This document shows positions 25,395-31,783 of a stretch of DNA of 64,000 nucleotides, one piece after another. A model generated the notes under the pieces. That model searched no databases. It saw nothing but the letters and a program-made list of their open reading frames with translations, and was not told where the DNA came from. This stretch comes from Butyrivibrio sp. YAB3001 (lineage in GTDB: Bacteria; Bacillota; Clostridia; Lachnospirales; Lachnospiraceae): assembly GCF_900112195.1 (NCBI RefSeq), contig NZ_FOKR01000010.1:1-64000 (forward strand). Direction: 5' to 3'. Made by a program: the position numbers and the translations under genes. The stretch's first letter is position 1, and each line of letters begins with the position of its first letter.

Positions 25395-26123
25395 TCATCT
25401 GATTATCTTTCCCAAAAACTGTTTAACTCTCTCGCTCTCTGGGTTATTGAAGAAATGTTCCGGCGTTCCCGATTCTATGATCTGCCCGTCTTCCATGAAT
25501 ATCACCCTATCAGCCACCTGCCTTGCAAATCCCATCTCATGTGTTACTACAACCATCGTTATGTTCTCTTTTGCAAGTTTTATCATTACATCAAGTACTT
25601 CCTGAATTGTCTCGGGATCAAGCGCTGATGTTGGCTCATCAAACAAAATGATCTTACTCTGTGAGCAAAGAGCCCTGGCAATTGCTATTCTCTGTTGTTG
25701 TCCCCCGGAAAGTGTCGTCGGATATACATCTGCTTTATCCTTTAATCCCACGATATCCAGATAATGGTATGCCAGCTCATCAGCTTCTTTCTTGGTTTTA
25801 TGATGAAGCTTCATAGGTGCAAGTGTAAGGTTTTTAAGAACAGTCATATGTGGATAGAGATTAAACTGCTGGAATACCATCGAAGTACTTTCGCGAACCA
25901 CTTTGGTTTTATTCTTTGAAGTCAACTCAGTCCCGTCTATATAAACATGTCCACTACTTGGTGCCTCCAGAAAATTCATGCAGCGAACTGTTGTGGATTT
26001 TCCTGATCCGGACGGACCAATAATTACCAATTTTTCTCCCTCTTCAACCTCAAGATTCACATCTTTTAATACGTGAAGATCCCCAAAGCTTTTATTTACA
26101 TTTTCCAGCTTGATCATTGCCAT
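25395..26123 (-). CDS. Polar amino-acid ABC transporter ATPase (GlnQ/HisP family)
   Basis: 242 residues. Walker [11 protein letters not shown]-loop [17 protein letters not shown], signature LSGGQQQR, Walker [12 protein letters not shown] and the H-loop THEMGFAR are all intact. It is the first gene of the long operon; its start is placed by AAAGGAAAA upstream of ATG 26123. The leader before it is about 250 bases long and rich in hairpins. A gap of 60 bases separates it from the binding protein. It energises uptake by the two permeases. Confidence 0.93.
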   Translation of the reverse strand: MAMIKLENVNKSFGDLHVLKDVNLEVEEGEKLVIIGPSGSGKSTTVRCMNFLEAPSSGHVYIDGTELTSKNKTKVVRESTSMVFQQFNLYPHMTVLKNLTLAPMKLHHKTKKEADELAYHYLDIVGLKDKADVYPTTLSGGQQQRIAIARALCSQSKIILFDEPTSALDPETIQEVLDVMIKLAKENITMVVVTHEMGFARQVADRVIFMEDGQIIESGTPEHFFNNPESERVKQFLGKIIR

Positions 26124-26146
26124 AGCTTATTTTTCCTTTCTCTATT

Positions 26147-26285
26147 CGAATGTCGCCCGCGACATTCGTGCACCGAGCGCGGTTGCATTTATGCAACTAT
26201 TTCCTATCGCGCGAGTGTGCATCCATGCGGAGTATTTGGCCTTTAGGACAAAAGATGGCGCTCCGGTATCAAGCCGAAACGCCAT
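26147..26285 (-). promoter_or_regulatory. Structured 5' leader of the importer/ligase operon
   Basis: Three hairpins on the minus strand. A perfect 10-bp one at 26147-26168 (CGAATGTCGC / GCGACATTCG, 2-base loop) lies just upstream of the ribosome binding site. A 7-bp one at 26182-26197 (GTTGCAT / ATGCAAC) is next. A third at 26255-26285 has outer arms ATGGCG/CGCCAT and inner CGG/CCG. The third shares GGCGTTT at its 5' side and CGGAGCGCC at its 3' side with the terminator-like hairpin at 26336-26374. It matches no riboswitch class I can name. Confidence 0.5.
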
Positions 26286-26321
26286 TGTCTCATTGCACTT
26301 ATATAGGATTAGTTATAATGA

Positions 26322-26374
26322 AAAAGAATAAAAGAAAAGGCGCTCCGAAACACTGTGTGAATCAAAACGCCTTT
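26322..26374 (-). terminator. Terminator-like hairpin directly behind the operon promoter
   Basis: On the minus strand AAAGGCG ... CGCCTTT (arms 26368-26374 and 26336-26342) with an inner CAC/GTG pair, followed by a T-rich run (TTTTCTTTTATTC). It begins only a few bases after the predicted transcription start, so it could act as an attenuator. It could also end plus-strand transcription. Confidence 0.5.
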
Positions 26375-26385
26375 GTTTGTATACA

Positions 26386-26413
26386 AGTATACGGTTTGTA
26401 TTTATTTTGACAA
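26386..26413 (-). promoter_or_regulatory. Promoter of the importer/ATP-grasp operon
   Basis: Minus-strand TTGTCA (26408-26413), 16-base spacer, TATACT (26386-26391). The -10 is embedded in a palindromic stretch, GTATACTTGTATAC, which could bind a dimeric repressor of GntR type. Confidence 0.55.
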
Positions 26414-26459
26414 TTGCCATTTTATACAAAAATTTTGCGACAATATCCTGATCTTATCA

Positions 26460-27026
26460 TTATTTTTGCCAAATCAAAGCTCCTGACAATGTTTCACAAA
26501 CTCCCTGAATATCAGCAAAATGCTGTTTAACAGCCTTACTTATATTAACTTCCCTAAATGATGCACCTATCTCTTTTATGAGCCTTACTGCATTTTCATA
26601 TGTCCTGTCTGTAGTACCAAAGCCCGGCATTGTGACTGCTATAATTCCATTTCGATTGAAGGTCAGATAGTCAAAGGCCTTTGCAATAACAAGAAATGCA
26701 AGTGTCGAGTCAAGGCCGCCTGATATACCAATGACTGCTGTCTTACATCCGATATGATCAAGTCTTTTTCTTAATCCCATTGCCTGTATGGTAAGGATCT
26801 CATTACATCGCATGTCGCGTTCCTGTCCCAAAGCAGGTACAAACGGATTGGGATCAATATATCTTGTCAGTTCTGCATGTTCCTTATTCAGTGAGAATAC
26901 CACGCGGGTATACTTGACGCTGGAGTCTGCCTCATATGTTGTCATACGTCTTCTTTCAGCTTCAAGATATTCCAGATCAATCTCTGATACGATCATATTT
27001 TCAGAGAAACGTTCCGATTCACACAA
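26460..27026 (-). pseudogene. nadE: NAD+ synthetase (glutamine-dependent) internal fragment
   Basis: 188 codons covering the junction of the two NadE domains. The first part is the end of the nitrilase-type glutaminase domain (IVSEIDLEYLEAERRR), the second the start of the synthetase domain with the PP-loop ISGGLDSTLA. Full enzymes are about 640 residues; here about 250 are missing at the front and more than 300 at the back. The homologous reading (YDGNVLCESERF) continues a few codons upstream into the end of the RelA-like gene without a proper start. It cannot make NAD. A working nadE must be elsewhere. Confidence 0.8.
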
Positions 27027-27043
27027 AACATTTCCATCATATT

Positions 27044-28033
27044 TTAATCTATAATGTCATTCTGAAACCTTGACAGATGCTCATATGGCAAGATAAGCCT
27101 TCCCCTGTATAATCCACATCCGTCATTTACAAGTTGATTGTTTACCGCCCCAAACATATTTACATCAACCTTGGCCAGATCAAGCCCCTGCAACAGCATT
27201 CCCCTCTCATAAGCCTCATCAAAATAAGTGCATTCCCCCGAAGGTACTGCATCCCTACGGCTTCTCTCTTTATCCTGTCTCTTCTCATATCCAAGGTGAT
27301 GTGCCGGTCCTATCTCAGCATAATCATCCATCTGTTTGGTACGCATCTGCACTTCAAGGTAAGACCTGGACTGATTATCATAGAAGGTAATGTGAAGAGA
27401 TTTATATCCATAGGGACTAGGATTCTTTATATAGTCCCTGTAATATGGCCTTAATGATTCTGTTATCATCTCAGAAGGTTCTTTCCCTGGTATTCCATAG
27501 ATTTCTGACGTAAAGCCTTTCTCTTCCAGAAACCCCGGAAGCGCATTGGCAATCTCGTAGAGATACTTAAGTTCTATCTCCTCTCGTTTTTCACCATCCT
27601 TAAGGTGACAGACAGGCATGGATATAACTATGCGATAAGCAATAAGATCACGTATGGGACCAATCTGTTGTTTAAGCTCTGTGATACTTGGGAAAGAAGT
27701 GTTTTTCTCATAGTAATCATATACATGTTCTACTATGTTTCCATTGAATTTCTGTTCCGCTCTTATAAGCGATTTGATTCTTCCCTTAAAAGTAAACGCT
27801 AGAAAAGGGTATTCACTTGACATATATTTGTAAAATTCCCTGAGTCGCTGGGACTGAGAAGTAAGGAAATCATTATGTTCAAGAAGTTCCATCAGCTGCA
27901 AAAGGAAATTACAGTGAATCATATCCATACCATTTTGTGTCTTTTTAGCATCTTCTTTCAAATCATTGTGATATCTCTGCAGAATCTTTAAGACTGTGTC
28001 CCCTGAATACAGGTAATCATTCAATGTAATCAT
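27044..28033 (-). CDS. RelA/SpoT-domain protein, (p)ppGpp-synthetase-like
   Basis: 329 residues from ATG 28033, chosen because GGGAGG lies ten bases upstream; an earlier ATG includes that site within its codons. RelA/SpoT nucleotidyltransferase segments are visible: FKGRIKSLIRAEQKF, RDLIAYRIV, SPYGYKSLHITF, and LEVQMRTKQMDDYAEIGPAHH. The N-terminal 80 residues are helical and there is no HD hydrolase or TGS/ACT domain, so it resembles a stand-alone small alarmone synthetase or a related toxin-like enzyme. The end abuts a broken nadE. A strong hairpin terminator lies upstream, so it should have its own control. Confidence 0.75.
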   Translation of the reverse strand: MITLNDYLYSGDTVLKILQRYHNDLKEDAKKTQNGMDMIHCNFLLQLMELLEHNDFLTSQSQRLREFYKYMSSEYPFLAFTFKGRIKSLIRAEQKFNGNIVEHVYDYYEKNTSFPSITELKQQIGPIRDLIAYRIVISMPVCHLKDGEKREEIELKYLYEIANALPGFLEEKGFTSEIYGIPGKEPSEMITESLRPYYRDYIKNPSPYGYKSLHITFYDNQSRSYLEVQMRTKQMDDYAEIGPAHHLGYEKRQDKERSRRDAVPSGECTYFDEAYERGMLLQGLDLAKVDVNMFGAVNNQLVNDGCGLYRGRLILPYEHLSRFQNDIID

Positions 28034-28069
28034 TCCCCAGATCCTCCCTTTCATAAATCTTACCTAACA

Positions 28070-28111
28070 GAAAAAGGCAAAGACACCATCATCTCTGAAA
28101 GCGTCTTTGCC
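28070..28111 (-). terminator. Intrinsic terminator / leader hairpin upstream of RelA-like gene
   Basis: Arms GGCAAAGAC (28076-28084) and GTCTTTGCC (28103-28111) pair perfectly with an 18-base loop, followed on the minus strand by TTTTT. It separates the GNAT fragment from the RelA-like gene, whose ATG is about 40 bases downstream; attenuation is also possible. Confidence 0.7.
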
Positions 28112-28188
28112 TCTAACCAATATAATATCACAATTATATACATCATCATGCAAGAAATATACAGATTGTTAAGATATTTGTAAGCATT

Positions 28189-28380
28189 TTATACTACTGG
28201 AAGTATATTGTTTTCTTTCCCTTCTTCCTCAAAAACAAACCTGCAATTCTTTACGTGACCTTCATTCCACTCAGTAAAACTAGGACACTCTGTATTAAAA
28301 GTTGATGTTCCCTCTTCTAATCCCTGCTTGTAAATCTCTGATATTGACCCCCAGTCTTCATCTCTCATTTCTCTAATCAC
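28189..28380 (-). pseudogene. GNAT acetyltransferase N-terminal fragment
   Basis: 63 residues starting at GTG 28380 with a strong GGAGGT eight bases upstream. MIREMRDEDWGSISEIYKQG, followed by EEGTSTFNTECPSF and HVKNCRFVF, is the beginning of a phosphinothricin-type GNAT acetyltransferase. The acetyl-CoA-binding half is gone: after EEEGKEN the frame runs only a few codons to a stop. The start overlaps the stop of an upstream MarR fragment, so the two were a coupled regulator-enzyme pair. Not functional as it stands. Confidence 0.7.
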
Positions 28381-28598
28381 AGCATTCCACCTCCGATTTT
28401 TTTATCGCATCATTATAGATATTTAATGCCTCTAAAACCTGACTCTGTTTTTCCTTTGGAATCATTGAAAAAACTCTCTCAAACTTCAAATTCATATCTT
28501 TTTCTATTGTATTGAATCTTGCCATTCCTTCATCAGTCAGATTAAGCACTACACACCTGCGATCCCTTTTCGAAGCGGAGTCTGTGAGGGTAGTTCAT
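28373..28598 (-). pseudogene. MarR-family regulator C-terminal fragment
   Basis: About 75 codons without a start: DSASKRDRRCVVLNLTDEG is the MarR wing (the beta hairpin DxRD..R..L.LT..G), followed by the C-terminal dimerisation helix. The helix-turn-helix is missing; the frame is closed upstream by a stop close to the end of the MazF gene. The stop TAG overlaps the GTG of the acetyltransferase fragment. The break point near 28595 may mark where the toxin-antitoxin module joined. Confidence 0.7.
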
Positions 28599-28604
28599 TC
28601 ATTT

Positions 28605-28910
28605 TCAGATGTAGTCAAAGATTCCTTGAATAGCGTCTGTGATATTTATAATGTCATGATAATGTATCCTATCAATCATCGAATAACCCCTGATATTTAA
28701 ATCAAGGAGTGCCATTTTTTCGCATTGCACATAACCCTCTACATCTTCAGTTTTGATATGTATATGTAATGGTCCTGCTTCCCCTTTTTCAAAAATAGGA
28801 CAGCCGATTATTTCAAAGGTCTGATTAAAGAAATCCTTACTCACAATAAGAACCGGTTTCTTGATATGTTCAATCTTAAGTATATCCCCCTGATGCAATT
28901 CTTCCTTCAT
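28605..28910 (-). CDS. mazF: MazF/PemK-family toxin (mRNA interferase)
   Basis: 101 residues from ATG 28910, which overlaps the antitoxin stop as ATGA. The SH3-like PemK/MazF barrel is recognisable: LHQGDILKIE at the start (with G where the RGDI arginine usually stands), KKPVLIVSKDFFNQ, VQCEKMALLD with the conserved Q and D, and the C-terminal helix. Family members cleave mRNA at short motifs. The changed residue near the active-site loop could alter cleavage. It is expressed with the AbrB-type antitoxin encoded just upstream. Confidence 0.85.
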   Translation of the reverse strand: MKEELHQGDILKIEHIKKPVLIVSKDFFNQTFEIIGCPIFEKGEAGPLHIHIKTEDVEGYVQCEKMALLDLNIRGYSMIDRIHYHDIINITDAIQGIFDYI

Positions 28911-29152
28911 TCCCAAATCTCTCTTCCTACCGGTTCACCCCAGTCAAATTCACCGTCTAAATGGAGCTGCCCACCATATTCTGCAGCACGTTCTTCCAGC
29001 GTTCTATGTCTAAATGGTTTAACAAGCATTATCATGCCATCAGATACCTTGACATCGAGAACATCATCAACTGAAATAGCTGCTTCCTGAAGCACTTCTT
29101 TGGGTATTCTAATTCCTTGACTATTTCCCCATGCTTTAACTTGAGCTTGCAT
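28907..29152 (-). CDS. mazE: MazE-type AbrB-fold antitoxin
   Basis: 81 residues from ATG 29152, placed by GGAGG nine bases upstream. The swapped-hairpin AbrB domain is clear: VKAWGNSQGIRIPKEVLQEA then VLDVKVSDGMIMLV. The acidic tail (EYGGQLHLDGEFDWGEPVG) is the part that wraps the toxin. It overlaps mazF by four bases. A perfect palindrome in the promoter region just upstream is the probable autoregulatory site. Confidence 0.88.
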   Translation of the reverse strand: MQAQVKAWGNSQGIRIPKEVLQEAAISVDDVLDVKVSDGMIMLVKPFRHRTLEERAAEYGGQLHLDGEFDWGEPVGREIWE

Positions 29153-29170
29153 AAGCAATACCTCCTTTGT

Positions 29171-29185
29171 ATATACATTGTATAT
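29171..29185 (-). promoter_or_regulatory. Palindromic operator of mazEF
   Basis: ATATACA-T-TGTATAT, a perfect palindrome 19-33 bases upstream of the mazE start and next to its GGAGG. The position suits autorepression by the MazE dimer or MazEF complex; TATACA within it could also be the -10 element. Confidence 0.55.
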
Positions 29186-29230
29186 CCCTAAGGTAAAAAA
29201 ATCAACTTATTCATCATTCAGGTTAGTACA

Positions 29231-29461
29231 TTATATTTTTTCTTTAATCTGATAAATTGCGCTTTCAGGTGTCTTGTCTTTTTTTAGCTCTATGATCATG
29301 GCTGGAACATTGGGTACATATGGAATATAAACCACATCAGCAAAGCCTTTTCCTGTTGTCATTTCTTTTACTACGGTATATTTGTTTAGTGCAAAAATAT
29401 ATGCAAGGTAAATAGCGCTCTGGAGAGCATCTTCATTATTATAGCTGCGGTTGGATGTCAC
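29231..29461 (-). pseudogene. PD-(D/E)XK nuclease-domain C-terminal fragment
   Basis: 76 codons: SYNNEDALQSAIYLAYIFA, then TGKGFADVVYIP and AMIIELKKDKTPESAIYQIKEK. This is the C-terminal nuclease-like domain (FAD..IELK is the D...ExK core) of the AAA-ATPase/DUF1703 proteins abundant in gut Firmicutes and Bacteroidetes. The ATPase part is missing and the frame stops before the last strands. Probably a leftover. The 150 bases beyond it (29462-29610) contain no recognisable gene. Confidence 0.7.
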
Positions 29462-29628
29462 ATGAATGTGGCTGGAATCAAGAGCCTCTTCTTGCAGCCT
29501 AACTCACTTTTTCTGCCCTTATTCTTTTGGATAAGCATACCCATAATAGTATTGGCAAACCCTGTCCAGTTCGCTTTATTTTCTGTGTCACCTTCTACGT
29601 ATACTTTAAATAGACTCTAAATAATTGT

Positions 29629-29634
29629 TATAAT
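29629..29634 (+). promoter_or_regulatory. -10 element of the GH3 gene promoter
   Basis: A consensus TATAAT 43 bases before the GH3 start; the -35 region (TTAAAT, 17 bases upstream) is poor. AGGAGG lies nine bases before the ATG. Confidence 0.45.
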
Positions 29635-29676
29635 GATTATTATGATTTTAAAAATCACTTAGGAGGATTAAAGAAA

Positions 29677-31674
29677 ATGAACTTTAGGTTTGCAAAACTA
29701 TTATCAATTGCTCTTGTACTTACTATGTTAACGGCCACATGTGCATTGACCGGATGTGCTTCTGATCAAAGCCCTGAAGCACAGGTATCAAAAATAGTCT
29801 CAAAAATGACTCTTGATGAAAAGATAAGTCAGATGATAATTCCTGCAATACGTACCTGGAATGAAGAAAATGTAACAGATCTGAGCGCAGTTCCGGAATT
29901 AAGCAAAGCTCTAAGGCGCCATCAGTATGGTGGAGTCATCCTCTTTGGAAGTAACATAACAGGAAATGCGCAGGTCACAAGACTCCTGCATGACCTTCAG
30001 GAAAACAACAGAATGATAGAAAATACTTCTATCCATATCCCTTATCTGACACCGGTGGATGAGGAGGGCGGAATTGTGGTAAGGCTAACCTCTGGAACTC
30101 GAATGACAGGAAACATGGCTATAGGCGCAACTGAGGATGCAGAAGGAAACGCTCTTAAAACCGGAACAATTCTTGGCGAAGAACTTGCGGCCCTTGGCTT
30201 TAATGCTGATTTTGCACCGGACATTGATGTCAATAACAATCCCAATAACCCAGTAATTGGAACAAGATCTTTTTCCGATGATCCTGCCTTGGTTGCTAAG
30301 CTTGGAACAGCCTACACAAAAGGTCTTTCAAACAGCCATATTATTGCAACATATAAGCACTTTCCCGGCCATGGTGATACCGGAGTTGACAGTCATATAG
30401 GAACTCCTTCTGTTGAAAAGACCTATGATGAGATAAAAGAAACTGAGCTTGTGCCCTTCAAGTCTGCGATAGAAAATGGCGCTGAAATGATAATGACAGC
30501 CCACATTACCTACCCTCTTATTGATGAGGAAAAAACCTTTGGCGATGGCGTGACACGAGGCTTTTATCCCGCAACCATGTCAAAGAAAATGATAACAGAT
30601 ATTTTGAGGACTGATATGGGTTATAACGGTGTAGTTGTAACTGATGCTCTCGAAATGGATGCCATAGATGAAGCCGGACTCGTTCCAGGAGAAAAGGGTT
30701 CCGCTGAATATAGCATAAACATTGCCAAGGAGGTTATAAACAGCGGTGTTGACCTACTTTTGCTCCCGCGTGATATTACTGACCCAGAGGCAGTTTCTTT
30801 TTATGAGGAATACATTTCAGGAATTGCTTCCAAAGTTAAATCCGGAGAAATAGACAAAAAGAGAATTGATGAAAGCGTTAAACGTATCCTGACACTTAAG
30901 GTTAAATACGGATTTTTGGATAATACGGCAAATCCTGATGTTGAACAAAGAATTGCAGACAGTACAGCAATTGTCGGTTCTTCGTCCCATCATGAAGCTG
31001 AGATGACCATGGCAAAAGAGGCTATTACCGTCGTGAAAAATGAAGACACCGTTCTTCCTGTTTCATCGGATGCAAAAGAGATTTTTATTCTTGGAAGATT
31101 AAATTCAGACTCTGCCACACTTCAATACGCTGTGGATAAACTTAAAGAAGGCTCTTATATCGGCTATGATACAACCGTAAATATTGATTACTACTACGAT
31201 TCCTCTGCTGATGTAAAGCTTCATTATACGGATGAGGTAAAAGAAAAAATATCCAACGCAGACATAGTAATAGGCTTTTCGTACGCTTCCGGAAGCAGTG
31301 CTCTGGATATAGAAAGCCCACAGTATATAGGCCTGAGAAGCGCAATTGATGATACTCATGCTGCAGAAGGTAAGTTCATACTTGTGAGTCAGAATCTTCC
31401 TTATGATGCAGCCATATTCAATGATGCAGATGCCATAGTGCTAGCCTACATGGGCTCAGCTCTTGGAACTGATCCCACTGATAAAACAGACAGCGGCTCA
31501 GGCTCCAAAGCAACTAATGCCAATATCGTAGCTGCTATTGATACTATATTCGGAGAAAATAATGCCAAGGGACATCTGCCTGTTAATGTTCCTGAAGTAA
31601 TCAAAAACAGCGATGGAACGCTCAACTACGGTAGTAATTATCTCTATGAAAGAGGATTTGGTATAACGTACTAA
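29677..31674 (+). CDS. GH3 glycosidase lipoprotein, NagZ-like beta-N-acetylhexosaminidase
   Basis: 665 residues. Lipoprotein signal with lipobox ALTGC near residue 27. The GH3 barrel contains KHFPGHGDTGVDSH, the His-Asp acid/base loop typical of NagZ-type enzymes, and VVVTDALEMDAI with the nucleophile Asp. A C-terminal alpha/beta sandwich follows from about residue 430, longer than minimal NagZ, as in YbbD-like surface enzymes. Predicted role: release of beta-linked N-acetylglucosamine from muropeptides or other glycans outside the cell. It is a single gene ended by a strong bidirectional terminator. Confidence 0.92.
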   Translation: MNFRFAKLLSIALVLTMLTATCALTGCASDQSPEAQVSKIVSKMTLDEKISQMIIPAIRTWNEENVTDLSAVPELSKALRRHQYGGVILFGSNITGNAQVTRLLHDLQENNRMIENTSIHIPYLTPVDEEGGIVVRLTSGTRMTGNMAIGATEDAEGNALKTGTILGEELAALGFNADFAPDIDVNNNPNNPVIGTRSFSDDPALVAKLGTAYTKGLSNSHIIATYKHFPGHGDTGVDSHIGTPSVEKTYDEIKETELVPFKSAIENGAEMIMTAHITYPLIDEEKTFGDGVTRGFYPATMSKKMITDILRTDMGYNGVVVTDALEMDAIDEAGLVPGEKGSAEYSINIAKEVINSGVDLLLLPRDITDPEAVSFYEEYISGIASKVKSGEIDKKRIDESVKRILTLKVKYGFLDNTANPDVEQRIADSTAIVGSSSHHEAEMTMAKEAITVVKNEDTVLPVSSDAKEIFILGRLNSDSATLQYAVDKLKEGSYIGYDTTVNIDYYYDSSADVKLHYTDEVKEKISNADIVIGFSYASGSSALDIESPQYIGLRSAIDDTHAAEGKFILVSQNLPYDAAIFNDADAIVLAYMGSALGTDPTDKTDSGSGSKATNANIVAAIDTIFGENNAKGHLPVNVPEVIKNSDGTLNYGSNYLYERGFGITY

Positions 31675-31728
31675 ATCTAGCGTAAAAAATCGAGGACTAT
31701 TGCGACTTAGCATTACTGATATTGTCAT

Positions 31729-31764
31729 CAAACGCTCCTGAAATCACTGTTTCAGGAGCGTTTG
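31729..31764. terminator. Bidirectional terminator between convergent GH3 and GH115 genes
   Basis: CAAACGCTCCTGAAA and TTTCAGGAGCGTTTG form a perfect 15-bp stem with a 6-base loop. Genes converge on it from both sides (ends at 31674 and 31784). Confidence 0.85.
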
Positions 31765-31783
31765 CACATATACTTTTTCATCC

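Noticed and set aside
26255-26374. The two related hairpins as a guanidine-II or glutamine riboswitch
   Set aside because: The loops lack the ACGR tetraloops of guanidine-II and the three-helix arrangement of glutamine riboswitches.
26110-26410. Plus-strand frames of 73 and 86 codons over the operon leader
   Set aside because: They cover the promoter and hairpins of the minus-strand operon and resemble no protein.
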